Positions 7,395-14,181 of a stretch of DNA of 14,181 nucleotides are shown piece after piece (the first letter of the stretch is position 1; the number at the start of each line of letters is the position of its first letter). The notes below the pieces were generated by a model. The model saw nothing but the letters and a program-made list of their open reading frames with translations. It was not told the DNA's origin and did no database searches. The stretch is taken from the NCBI GenBank assembly GCA_034666965.1, contig JAXDKT010000132.1, positions 1-14,181 of the forward strand, read 5' to 3'. The position numbers were made by a program, and so were the translations under genes. The DNA comes from Chersky-267 sp034666965. GTDB lineage: Bacteria; Chloroflexota; Limnocylindria; Limnocylindrales; CSP1-4.

Positions 7395-8962
7395 GGGGCC
7401 GCCGGACGACGGAGGGCGTCGGACATGAGCCGCACGATAGTGCCGAGCTCGGCGATCCGCAACGCCCGGCTGAAGCCGAGGTAGACCAGGCCTGCCAGCC
7501 CCGACGCGAGCGCCAGCTCAGCCAGCAGGACCGGGCGCGACGGGGCCGGTCCGATGAGTCCCTCGACCGCGGCGATCGTGGCCCAGGCCGCGGCGCTGGC
7601 GATCAGCGCACCGACCAGGGCCAGGCCGCCCTGGCCGACCACGGCGCGGAGGTCGAACCCGCCGACCCGCCGGTGAAGGACCACCAACAGGTAGCCCACC
7701 TCCACCCACGAGCCGATGGCGATCGCCAGGCCGATCCCGGCCAGCTCCAGCACGCCCACCAGGGCGATCGACAGGCTTACGTTGAGCACGACCGCGAGGA
7801 CCGCGGCAATGACCGGGGTGAGGGTGTCCCGGCCGGCGTAGAAGGCCCGGGCCAGGATGGCGATGAGCGACTCGGAGGCGAGCGCCGTCGCGAGAACGAC
7901 CAGGACGGTCGCCGTCAGCTCCACGCCGCGCGCATCGAACCGGCCGTACCCGAAGAGCACGGTCACGATCTCCGTGCGCAGCACGATGGTCAGGCCGGCC
8001 AGGGGGAGCATCACCCACAGGATCAGCCGCAGGGCGCGGGTCACCAGGCTGACGTAGCTGGCCACGTCCCCGCGGGCCAGGTCGCGCGACAGCGATGGGA
8101 GCATGACCACGCCGATCGGGATCCCGATCACACCGATCGGGATCTGGAAGACCGAGAAGGCGATCGAGAAGGCCGTCACGGCCCCGACGCCGATCGTCGT
8201 CGCCAGGGAGCGCGCGACCACGAAGGTCAGCTGGCTCGCACCCAGGCCGATCGCGCGGGGCACCATCAGTACCAGCGCCTGGCGGGCGGCATCGTCGTGG
8301 AGATCGATCCGCGGCGTCCAGCGGAAGCCGATCCGGCGCAGGGGCGGCAGCTGGATCGCCAGGTGGCAGACGGATCCGAACACCACCCCGACCGCCAGGC
8401 CCGTGACTCCATAGGTGGGCGCCAGGAACAGCGCGGCGCCGATAATCGCCAGGTTGTACACGATGGGGGCCACCGCCGAGGCGGCGAATCGACCCTTGGC
8501 GTTGAGCAGGCTCGTCGCCAGCGAGCCCAGGGCGAGCAGGATCGGGCTGGCCAGCATGATCCGGGTCAGGTCCACGGTCTGGGCCTGCTGGGCGGCGCTG
8601 AAACCCGGGGTGATTGGCGCGACGATCACGGGCGCGGCCACGAAGACCAGCGCCGCCAGGATGACCAGGGTGACCAGCATCAGGTCGGCGACCGTCGAAG
8701 CGACCCGCCAGGCCCGCGACTCCTGCCCCGTCTCGAGCAGCCCGGAGACAATCGGGATGAGCGCCGACGAGAGGGCCCCGGCCGCGACGAGCTGGAAGAT
8801 CAGGTCGGGGATCCCGAACGCGGCGAAGAACGTGTCCAGCTCGCCGCTGGCTCCGAAGGTCGCGCCAAGGACCGACAGGCGAACCCAGCCCAGCGCTCGC
8901 GACACCAGGAACGCACCGGTCACGATCAGCCCGGCCCGGGCGAGCGAGCGGCCGAGGGTCAC
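7391..8962 (-). CDS. murJ: MurJ/MVN-family lipid II flippase
   Basis: This polytopic membrane protein of 523 residues is in the normal size range for the 14-helix MOP-superfamily flippase that moves lipid II outward. Signature regions are SRALGWVRLSVLGATFG (21-37), ELDTFFAAFGIPDL (41-54), GALSSALIPI (62-71), the IPIGVIGIPIGVVMLPSLSR segment (274-293) and RAFYAGRDTLTPV (372-384). Arg22, Arg28 and Asp43 match the E. coli residues R18, R24 and D39. By eye alignment, the positions of E. coli R52, E57, R270 and E273 are occupied by Phe56, Ala61, Ser270 and Gln273. The start is GTG at 8962, overlapping the xer stop as GTGA, with no Shine-Dalgarno; the next gene, femX, overlaps its stop. The family is certain. 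Lipid II as substrate is inferred from the neighbours. Confidence 0.92.
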   Translation of the reverse strand: MTLGRSLARAGLIVTGAFLVSRALGWVRLSVLGATFGASGELDTFFAAFGIPDLIFQLVAAGALSSALIPIVSGLLETGQESRAWRVASTVADLMLVTLVILAALVFVAAPVIVAPITPGFSAAQQAQTVDLTRIMLASPILLALGSLATSLLNAKGRFAASAVAPIVYNLAIIGAALFLAPTYGVTGLAVGVVFGSVCHLAIQLPPLRRIGFRWTPRIDLHDDAARQALVLMVPRAIGLGASQLTFVVARSLATTIGVGAVTAFSIAFSVFQIPIGVIGIPIGVVMLPSLSRDLARGDVASYVSLVTRALRLILWVMLPLAGLTIVLRTEIVTVLFGYGRFDARGVELTATVLVVLATALASESLIAILARAFYAGRDTLTPVIAAVLAVVLNVSLSIALVGVLELAGIGLAIAIGSWVEVGYLLVVLHRRVGGFDLRAVVGQGGLALVGALIASAAAWATIAAVEGLIGPAPSRPVLLAELALASGLAGLVYLGFSRALRIAELGTIVRLMSDALRRPAAP

Positions 8963-9930
8963 GACGGACGGGCGGTGCTGCGGGCGCGCGGATGAGCGTC
9001 GAGATAGGCCGAACGGAGCCGCGAACCGGAGACGTGGGTATAGAGCTGGGTCGTGGCCAGGCTCTCGTGGCCGAGCAGCTCCTGCACGACGCGCAGGTCG
9101 GCCCCACCGTCGAGGAGGTGGGTCGCGAAGCTGTGCCGGAGCGTATGGGGCGAGACGCCCAGGGGCAGACCCGCCCGCGCCCGCAACCGGTCGAGCCGGA
9201 AGCGCAGCCCGCGGACTCCCAGCGGCCCGCCGCGCTGGTTGAGGAAGACGTGGCCGCCGGCATCGTCGTCGGCGCTCGGCGGGCGGCGCGCGGCAAGGAC
9301 CGGCCGGCCCACCGCCAGGTACGCTGCGACTGCCGCTCGCGCCGGCCGGCCCAGGAGACCGATCCGTTCCTTGCGGCCCTTGCCCAGGACCCGGATCTCA
9401 CCCCGGCCCAGGTCAACCGAGCCGATGGTCGCCCCGGCGAGCTCGCTGATCCGGAGACCCGCGGCATAGGCGGTCTCGACCAGAGCCCGGTCACGGAGCA
9501 CCAGGGCCGCGGTCAGGATCGGGGCCCGGCCGGTCCCCGCGGCGGCGGTGGCCGCCTCGGCGTCGATGGCCGCCAGCAGACTCTCGACCTGGCGGGTCTC
9601 GAGGACCTTGGGCAGGCGCTTGGGCTGGCGCGGCGTGGCGATCGCGCCCCATGGATCGCCGGCGCACAGCTCGTGGCGGCTGGCGAACCGGTAGAACGAG
9701 CGGATCGCCGCGAGCCGCTGGCCGACCGAGCTCCGGGCCCGACCGGTCGACAGCGATTCCAGATAGGCGCGCAGGTCGTTGCGGCTGGGTCGGCGCCAAT
9801 CCACGGCCCGCTCGTCGAGCCACTCGAGGTAGGCGGCCACCGACGTGGCGTACGAGCGGCGGGTGTGCTCGGAGGCGTCGCGTGCCGTCAACCCGCCGAG
9901 GAATCGATCGAGGGCGTCGGCGCCGGTCAC
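8959..9930 (-). CDS. xerC: Tyrosine recombinase of the XerC/XerD type
   Basis: Xer recombinases resolve chromosome dimers at dif sites near the division septum. The protein has 323 residues. The N-terminal SAM-like DNA-binding domain spans about 1-105 (DRFLGGLTARDASEHTRRSY at 8-27, IRSFYRFASRHEL at 76-88). The catalytic domain has all active-site residues: Arg160 in AGLRISEL, Lys184 in GKGRKER, His262 and Arg265 in SPHTLRHSFATHLL, His288 in ELLGHESLATT and nucleophile Tyr297 in LYTHVS. Two short insertions, near 124-136 and 214-226, make it a little longer than E. coli XerC. The start is GTG at 9930, overlapping the topA stop as GTGA; an open extension to 10467 is only the shadow of topA. It is probably the housekeeping enzyme, not a phage integrase, given its operon. 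XerC versus XerD cannot be separated here. Confidence 0.9.
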   Translation of the reverse strand: MTGADALDRFLGGLTARDASEHTRRSYATSVAAYLEWLDERAVDWRRPSRNDLRAYLESLSTGRARSSVGQRLAAIRSFYRFASRHELCAGDPWGAIATPRQPKRLPKVLETRQVESLLAAIDAEAATAAAGTGRAPILTAALVLRDRALVETAYAAGLRISELAGATIGSVDLGRGEIRVLGKGRKERIGLLGRPARAAVAAYLAVGRPVLAARRPPSADDDAGGHVFLNQRGGPLGVRGLRFRLDRLRARAGLPLGVSPHTLRHSFATHLLDGGADLRVVQELLGHESLATTQLYTHVSGSRLRSAYLDAHPRARSTARPS

Positions 9931-12371
9931 GCCCCGGGCGCGCTCCCGGCCTCGCGACTGCGACTGCTCGTCCGTCGGCCGCCGCCCGGTCGAACCGTCC
10001 GGGGCCGAGTGCCGCCCGCTCGCGCGCCGGTCCGCCCGCCTCGCGAGGGCCGGGCCAGGGCGGCCGGATCGGGTGGGCCACCGGGGACGCTCGTGCCGGG
10101 CACGATGGCATCGGCCGAGAGCTCCATGGTCGCGCCGCAGGCGAGGCACATGGCCGCCTCCTCGCCCTTGCGCGCGACCGGGCCACCGTCGGCATCGTGG
10201 GTCGCTCCGAGCGGCTCGTGGGACGTCGTGAAGTCGCACTTCGGATAGCGCGAGCAACCCCAGAACAGCGAGCCCGTCCGTCGAGCGCGGCGCGGGGTCA
10301 GGTGGCCCTCCTTGCAGCGCGGGCAGACCACTTCGAAGGGCAGCGGGTCGGGCGGCGGTGGGCCGTCCTTCTTGATGAAGTCGCAGTCCGGATAGCGCGA
10401 GCAACCGACGAACGGGCCGAACCGGCCACGCTTGGCGACGAGCGTTCCGCCCTCGGTCGCGCCGCACTTCGGACAGACCTCGCCGACGCCGGGCAGAACC
10501 GGAGCCTCCTCCTCCTCGCCGGGCAGCGGCCGCGATTCCTTGTGCTCCGGATAGAGGGAGCAGGCCAGGAACTTCCCGTTGCGTCCCAGCCGGACGACCA
10601 TCGGATGCCCCTCGGAGCAGACCTCGTCCGAGGGCTCGGTGGTGAAGTCCTTGCGCCGGAGAACGGATCGCTTCTCGTCGACCAGCTCCTTGAGCGGTCC
10701 GTAGAAGTCACGCAGGAGCGGGACCCACGGACGCTCGCCGCGGGCGATCTCATCGAGCTCGTCCTCCATCCGGGCGGTGAACGCCAGGTCGACGTAGTGC
10801 CCGAAGTGATCGACCAGCAGGTCGGTCACGACCTCGCCGATCGGCTCCGGATGGAGCCGCCGCTCGACCACCTTCACGTAGCCCCGATCGACGATCGTCG
10901 AGATCGTGGCGGCATAGGTCGACGGACGGCCGATGCCGTGCTCCTCGAGGGCCTTGATCAGAGTCGCCTCGGTGAAGCGCGGTGGTGGCTCGGTGAAGTG
11001 CTGGGTCGGGTCGACCTCGGCAACGTCGGTCGGGTCACCCTGGGCAAGCGGCGGGAGGGCCCGTTCGGCTTCCTCGGCGGCGTCGTCCTGGCCCTCGGTG
11101 TAGACCCGGCTGAAGCCGTCGAAGACCGTCTTGGTGGCGCTGGCCCGCAGGCCGTAGGCGTTGGCCGACAGCTCGGCCGTCGTGGTCTCGAGCTCCTTCT
11201 CCTTCATCTGGCTGGCCAGGGCGCGTTGCCAGATCAGCCGATACAACCGGGCCTCGTCCCGCCCCAGGACCTTGTCCATCTGCTCCGGGTCACGCCGGAA
11301 GGAGGTTGGTCGGACGGCTTCGTGGGCCTCCTGGGCGTTGCGCGTCTTGGTCTTGAACGGGCGACCCTTGGGCATCGTGTAGTCGGCGCCGTAGCGCTCG
11401 CCGATGACTTCCCGCGCCTCGCCCATCGCCTGGCCCGAGAGCGCCACCGAATCGGTCCGCATGTAGGTGATCAGGCCAACCTGGCCGTCGGGCGTGTCGA
11501 CGCCCTCGTACAGGCGCTGGGCAACCGACATCGTCCGCCTGGGGCTGAAGCTCAGCTTGCGGCTGGCCTCCTGCTGGAGGGTCGAGGTGGTGAACGGCGG
11601 CGCCGGGCTGCGCTTGGAGCGCTTGACCGCGATCCCGTCCACGACGGGTCGGCTGGCACGCAGGGCCGCGACGTGACGATCGGCGGTCTCGGCATCGGAG
11701 ATGACCGGCTTCTCGCCATCGATCTTGACCAGCTCGGCGCTGAAGCGCTCGCCGCCGGGAGCGACCAGGAGCGCCGCGATGGTCCAGTACTCGACCGCCA
11801 CGAAGGCCCGGATCTCGCGCTCGCGGTCGACCACGAGCCGCACCGCGACCGACTGGACTCGGCCGGCCGACAGACCGGAGCGAACCTTGCGCGAGATCAG
11901 CGGGCTGAGCGTGTAGCCCACCATCCGATCGACGATCCGGCGCGTCTGCTGGGCGTCCACCAGGTCCTGGTCGATCTGGCGCGGATGGGCGAACGCCTCC
12001 TTGATGGCCGACTCGGTGATCTCACTGAAGGTCACCCGCGCGGTGCGCTCGGGTGTCAGCCCGATGGCCTCGGACACGTGCCAGGCGATGGCCTCGCCCT
12101 CACGATCGAGGTCGGTGGCGAGATAGACCGTGCGCGCGCCGCGGGCCGCCTTTTCGATCGCCGCGACCTGGCGCTGTCGATCGGGCGAGATCTCGTAGGT
12201 CGGGGCGAAGTCATGCTCGACGTCCACCCCGAGCTTGCCCTTGCCCGGGTTCTCGGGCAGGTCGCGGACGTGACCGTACGAGGCCAGGACCGTATAGCCG
12301 GGGCCGAGGTAGCGCTCAATCGTCTTCGCCTTGGCCGGCGATTCGACGATCACGAGGTCATCCCTGTTCAT
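9927..12371 (-). CDS. topA: DNA topoisomerase I (type IA)
   Basis: TopA relaxes negative supercoils by cutting one strand through a 5'-phosphotyrosine. The 814 residues begin with the TOPRIM domain: VIVESPAKAKTIERYLG (7-23, catalytic Glu10) and the acidic motif DLDREGEAIAWHVSE (87-101). The core contains LSAGRVQSVAVRL (167-179), the catalytic GLITYMRTDS with Tyr303, and EHGIGRPSTYA (477-487). The C-terminus has a degenerate zinc ribbon (Cys585, Cys604, His610), a full CPKCG...CSRYPDC ribbon (633-663), a second CPRC...CSRYPKC (683-712) and a half ribbon CLAC (742-745). An Arg/Gly-rich basic tail (about 773-806) follows, as in actinobacterial TopA tails that aid processivity. The ATG at 12371 lacks a Shine-Dalgarno but has TAGACT ten bases upstream. 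It leads the six-gene block and its stop overlaps xerC. Confidence 0.97.
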   Translation of the reverse strand: MNRDDLVIVESPAKAKTIERYLGPGYTVLASYGHVRDLPENPGKGKLGVDVEHDFAPTYEISPDRQRQVAAIEKAARGARTVYLATDLDREGEAIAWHVSEAIGLTPERTARVTFSEITESAIKEAFAHPRQIDQDLVDAQQTRRIVDRMVGYTLSPLISRKVRSGLSAGRVQSVAVRLVVDREREIRAFVAVEYWTIAALLVAPGGERFSAELVKIDGEKPVISDAETADRHVAALRASRPVVDGIAVKRSKRSPAPPFTTSTLQQEASRKLSFSPRRTMSVAQRLYEGVDTPDGQVGLITYMRTDSVALSGQAMGEAREVIGERYGADYTMPKGRPFKTKTRNAQEAHEAVRPTSFRRDPEQMDKVLGRDEARLYRLIWQRALASQMKEKELETTTAELSANAYGLRASATKTVFDGFSRVYTEGQDDAAEEAERALPPLAQGDPTDVAEVDPTQHFTEPPPRFTEATLIKALEEHGIGRPSTYAATISTIVDRGYVKVVERRLHPEPIGEVVTDLLVDHFGHYVDLAFTARMEDELDEIARGERPWVPLLRDFYGPLKELVDEKRSVLRRKDFTTEPSDEVCSEGHPMVVRLGRNGKFLACSLYPEHKESRPLPGEEEEAPVLPGVGEVCPKCGATEGGTLVAKRGRFGPFVGCSRYPDCDFIKKDGPPPPDPLPFEVVCPRCKEGHLTPRRARRTGSLFWGCSRYPKCDFTTSHEPLGATHDADGGPVARKGEEAAMCLACGATMELSADAIVPGTSVPGGPPDPAALARPSRGGRTGARAGGTRPRTVRPGGGRRTSSRSREAGSAPGA

Positions 12372-12381
12372 GTCGTCCGGG

Positions 12382-12387
12382 AGTCTA
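12382..12387 (-). promoter_or_regulatory. Putative -10 element of (near-)leaderless topA operon promoter
   Basis: On the minus strand, TAGACT lies ten bases before the topA ATG in the context CTAGACTCCCGG, matching the hisS element at 11 of 12 positions. The 48-base gap after the small upstream gene holds no other promoter-like hexamer and no Shine-Dalgarno at working distance; GAAGGAG lies more than 30 bases before the ATG. A leader of zero to a few bases is expected. No -35 box is recognisable. This would drive the whole topA-xerC-murJ-femX-murE-lmeA block. Confidence 0.45.
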
Positions 12388-12419
12388 GCACCGGCTCCTT
12401 CGCGGCCGATCCAGCGCGA

Positions 12420-12755
12420 TCAGACGTCGCGGACCCGCCGCAGGAATTCCTCGTCGATCTCCAGCTCGACCTCGGGCTGGGGCTCGGTCGTGAGCGCCGG
12501 CAGTCCGGCCCGCTCCGCGGGTCGCTCCGCGTCGGGGCTCTGGGCCAGCGCCTCGGGCGCCATCTCGATGAAGCGCAGGTGAACCAGCGGGAACAGGAAG
12601 ACCGAGTCGATGTGGTCGGCGAAGATCGGGCGCTGACCGTTGAGCTGGCGCAGGTTGGTGCACAGGACGGCGACGTCCGAGGCCTGCGGGACGGAGTACA
12701 GATCGGCGAGCAGCGGCTGCTCGTTGTTGATGTGCAGGACCGCGTTCCGGATCAG
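12420..12755 (-). CDS. Conserved-looking small protein of unknown function upstream of topA
   Basis: I do not recognise this gene by name. The 111 residues start with a compact domain (IRNAVLHINNEQPLLADLYS, then DVAVLCTNLRQLNGQRPIF, IDSVFLFPLVHLRFIEM), followed by a Pro/Glu-rich linker and an acidic tail (PEVELEIDEEFLRRVRDV). Alternating strands over the first 65 residues suggest a small beta-rich cytosolic domain; there is no signal peptide or membrane segment. Codon use resembles the neighbours and the residue pattern looks like a real protein. There is no ATG or good GTG at the domain edge. CTG at 12755 is chosen because GGAGG (12766-12770) ends ten bases upstream. CTG at 12764 would overlap the upstream stop as CTGA. 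A GTG at 12812 would lie inside the CAP gene. It sits between the CAP gene and topA, 48 bases before topA. Confidence 0.72.
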   Translation of the reverse strand: MIRNAVLHINNEQPLLADLYSVPQASDVAVLCTNLRQLNGQRPIFADHIDSVFLFPLVHLRFIEMAPEALAQSPDAERPAERAGLPALTTEPQPEVELEIDEEFLRRVRDV

Positions 12756-12760
12756 AGGGC

Positions 12761-14181
12761 TCAGCCCTCCCAGAAGTCGACGACCAGGCGGACCCGGCCG
12801 TTGGCCACCCACACGCCGATGCCAACGTACTTCATCTTGCTCGACATCATGTTGGCGTAGTGGCAGTAGCCCCCGCACGGCTTCTCGGTCTGGAAGTAGA
12901 GGTGGGTGCCCAGGACCGAGGCGTACGGGTTGGGCGCCGAGCGACAACCGATGTTCTCGCGGTAGTCGCCGTTGTAGCCGGCCCGACGCAGGCGGTCACC
13001 GGGGTTGCCGTCGGCGAAATGGCTGCAGATCCCGGTCGAGACGAGGTACTTGGCGTACGGGCGCGACACCTTGGCGCTGATGCCCGAGTGCAGGATGAGC
13101 GGGGCGATCCCGCTCCCGCCGGGGCTGCTGCAGTTACCGCCGGCGGTCACCCAGCCGCCGCCGCGGGTGCAGTTCATCAGCTTGAGGTAGTAGGCCTCGA
13201 CCGCGTGCCAGCTGCCGGCCCCGACGCTCGTGCCGTGACCGATATGACGCGAGCCCCCTGACGAGCCCGATCCGGCCTGCTTGCCGACAACCGTGAACGT
13301 GGCCGACTTCGCCGCCGCCAGCGGGGTGCCGGTCCGATCGGTGGCCGTGGTGGCGACCTGGACGAGGACCCTGGTCCGGTAGGCGAAGACCGCGCCGGGC
13401 TTGAACACGAGGACGGTGTCCCGCTCCGCCCAGCTGAAGCTGCCCTTGAGCTTCTTGGTCCCGATCCGGGCGCTGAACGCGGCCTCGGTCGAAGCCCGAT
13501 CCATGCGGGCAGTGAAGCGGACCGAGAGTGTCGCCGTCCGCGACGCGTCCGATGAGCCGGCGAACGGCCGGAAGCGGACGACGCCAGGTCCCGTTGCGGT
13601 GTGCACGGTGATCGCCGCGGGAGCCGTCGTGACCGTGCCCTCGCGGTCCAGCACCGAGCCGACGACCGAGACTGTGTAGGCGGTGTCCGGCGCGAGCGAC
13701 TCGGTCGGCAGGAACGTGATCGCAGTGCCCCCGCTCGAGGTCGTGGCCGACTGGAACGTGCCCTCGACTGCGGGCTCGACATGGAACGCGCGCTGGACGG
13801 CGCTCACGTCGACGGGTCCGTCATAGACCACCACGAACGAGGTCGCGCTCGGGATCCGGCCCTTGTCGGCGATATCGGCCGCGCTGATCCGGCCGGCCAC
13901 CACCGCACGCGTCGCGAACACGGAGCGCGCCGGTCCGGCGAGCTTCTGGCCGGTCCGGTCGAGGGCACCGGCGGCGATGGTCACGGCGTAGTAGGCGTTC
14001 GGCGCCCAGCTCGTCTTGGGGGCGATCGTGAGCGCCTGGCCGGCGGCGTCCCAGGTGAGGGTCACGTCGGTCTGGGGCGTGACGCTCAGGGCAGCGACGA
14101 CGCTGGCAGGGTCCATCGCCGCGCTGAACGAGAGGTGGACCGGCTCACGCAGCCCGTGATGCGCCTCGATCCGGCCGGAGA
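12761..14181 (-). CDS. Secreted protein with Ig-like (Big_5-type) domains and C-terminal CAP domain, 5' end missing
   Basis: The frame stays open to the right edge, so the true start and any signal peptide lie outside. The ATG at 14116 is internal to the first Ig-like domain (VHLSFSAAMDPASV spans it). The visible 472 residues hold three tandem Ig-like domains of the 'FS..Md..sv..af.v.P' type (about 14160-13905, 13904-13580, 13579-13275), each ending in a 'lap.t.Y.v.v...v.D..G' strand, then a Gly/Ser linker (near 13270-13240). A CAP (SCP/PR-1-like) domain follows, with SAKVSRPYAKYLVSTGICSH, GDRLRRAGYNG, YRENIGC, HYANMMSSKMKYVGIGVWV and a final VVDFW. His in CSHF, Glu in REN and His in CHYANMM occupy the usual CAP metal/active-site positions. 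Six cysteines suggest three disulfides outside the cell. It probably acts at the cell surface; the activity is unknown. Confidence 0.88.
   Translation of the reverse strand, partial: SGRIEAHHGLREPVHLSFSAAMDPASVVAALSVTPQTDVTLTWDAAGQALTIAPKTSWAPNAYYAVTIAAGALDRTGQKLAGPARSVFATRAVVAGRISAADIADKGRIPSATSFVVVYDGPVDVSAVQRAFHVEPAVEGTFQSATTSSGGTAITFLPTESLAPDTAYTVSVVGSVLDREGTVTTAPAAITVHTATGPGVVRFRPFAGSSDASRTATLSVRFTARMDRASTEAAFSARIGTKKLKGSFSWAERDTVLVFKPGAVFAYRTRVLVQVATTATDRTGTPLAAAKSATFTVVGKQAGSGSSGGSRHIGHGTSVGAGSWHAVEAYYLKLMNCTRGGGWVTAGGNCSSPGGSGIAPLILHSGISAKVSRPYAKYLVSTGICSHFADGNPGDRLRRAGYNGDYRENIGCRSAPNPYASVLGTHLYFQTEKPCGGYCHYANMMSSKMKYVGIGVWVANGRVRLVVDFWEG
12766..12770 (-). promoter_or_regulatory. Shine-Dalgarno GGAGG inside the end of the CAP gene
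   Basis: Read on the minus strand, GGGAGGG is encoded by the last codons of the CAP gene. It is the strongest ribosome-binding sequence near any start in the window. It lies ten bases before CTG 12755 and one base before CTG 12764. It therefore favours initiation at 12755, translationally coupled to the end of the CAP gene. Confidence 0.45.

Noticed and set aside
7673..8995. A plus-strand 440-codon frame rich in Arg, Gln, Asp and Gly opposite murJ
   Set aside because: Composition is what antisense of hydrophobic GC-rich codons gives; no motif or ribosome-binding site.
8959..9930. Xer-type recombinase as a mark of an integrated element
   Set aside because: It is embedded in a housekeeping operon with matching codon use, and no attachment-site repeats, phage genes or tRNA are nearby.
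8959..10467. xerC extended to 10467 (502 residues)
   Set aside because: The extension is an out-of-frame reading of the topA zinc-ribbon region; the GTG at 9930 begins the normal Xer N-terminus and overlaps the topA stop.
9651..12860. A 1069-codon open frame on the plus strand opposite topA and xerC
   Set aside because: Same reason: it crosses several minus-strand genes, has low-complexity composition and matches no family.
12761..14116. CAP gene starting at ATG 14116
   Set aside because: The residues before this Met continue the first Ig-like domain to the window edge, so the Met is internal.

Overview
The window is very GC-rich (third codon positions almost all G or C) and carries housekeeping genes packed with little or no intergenic space. 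Everything except a gene fragment at the left edge lies on the minus strand. The gene set points to a high-GC bacterium with a peptidoglycan wall. The MurJ, Rel and MurE sequence types and the topA-xerC linkage look most like Chloroflexota (Limnocylindria/Ellin6529-like lineages), with a deep-branching Actinobacterium as the alternative. This placement is inference from memory of the families, not from a search. I see no RNA genes, CRISPR arrays, insertion sequences or other mobile elements. Layout from left to right: (a) 3-179, plus strand, the 3' end of a VOC/glyoxalase-fold gene; (b) 180-324, a convergent intergenic stretch with GC hairpins and a short tandem repeat; (c) hisS (histidyl-tRNA synthetase); (d) a Rel/SpoT-type (p)ppGpp synthetase-hydrolase; (e) a tightly packed block read in the order topA, xerC-like recombinase, murJ, femX-like aminoacyltransferase, murE, lmeA-like lipid-binding protein; (f) a small uncharacterised gene and, running off the right edge, a secreted protein with three Ig-like domains and a CAP domain. 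The block from topA to lmeA behaves as one operon. Each stop from topA to murE overlaps the next start by four bases (GTGA, GTGA, GTGA, ATGA), and a CTGA of the same geometry lies at murE/lmeA. It links chromosome topology and dimer resolution (TopA, Xer) to lipid II maturation: MurE adds the third stem-peptide residue, FemX would add a branch residue, MurJ would flip lipid II. Rel and HisS, both tied to amino-acid supply and the stringent response, follow as separately promoted genes. The three genes that start their own transcripts (hisS, rel, topA) each have a TANNNT hexamer 7-10 bases before the ATG and no convincing Shine-Dalgarno, which is the signature of leaderless transcription. No obviously new system is present. 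The observations most worth checking are: the leaderless-promoter plus stop-start-overlap organisation with possible CTG starts; a MurJ lacking several cavity charges known from E. coli; a Rel with an acidic QFDD motif where bifunctional enzymes usually have RxKD; a MurE with an atypical substrate motif beside a FemX; and the small unnamed gene before topA.
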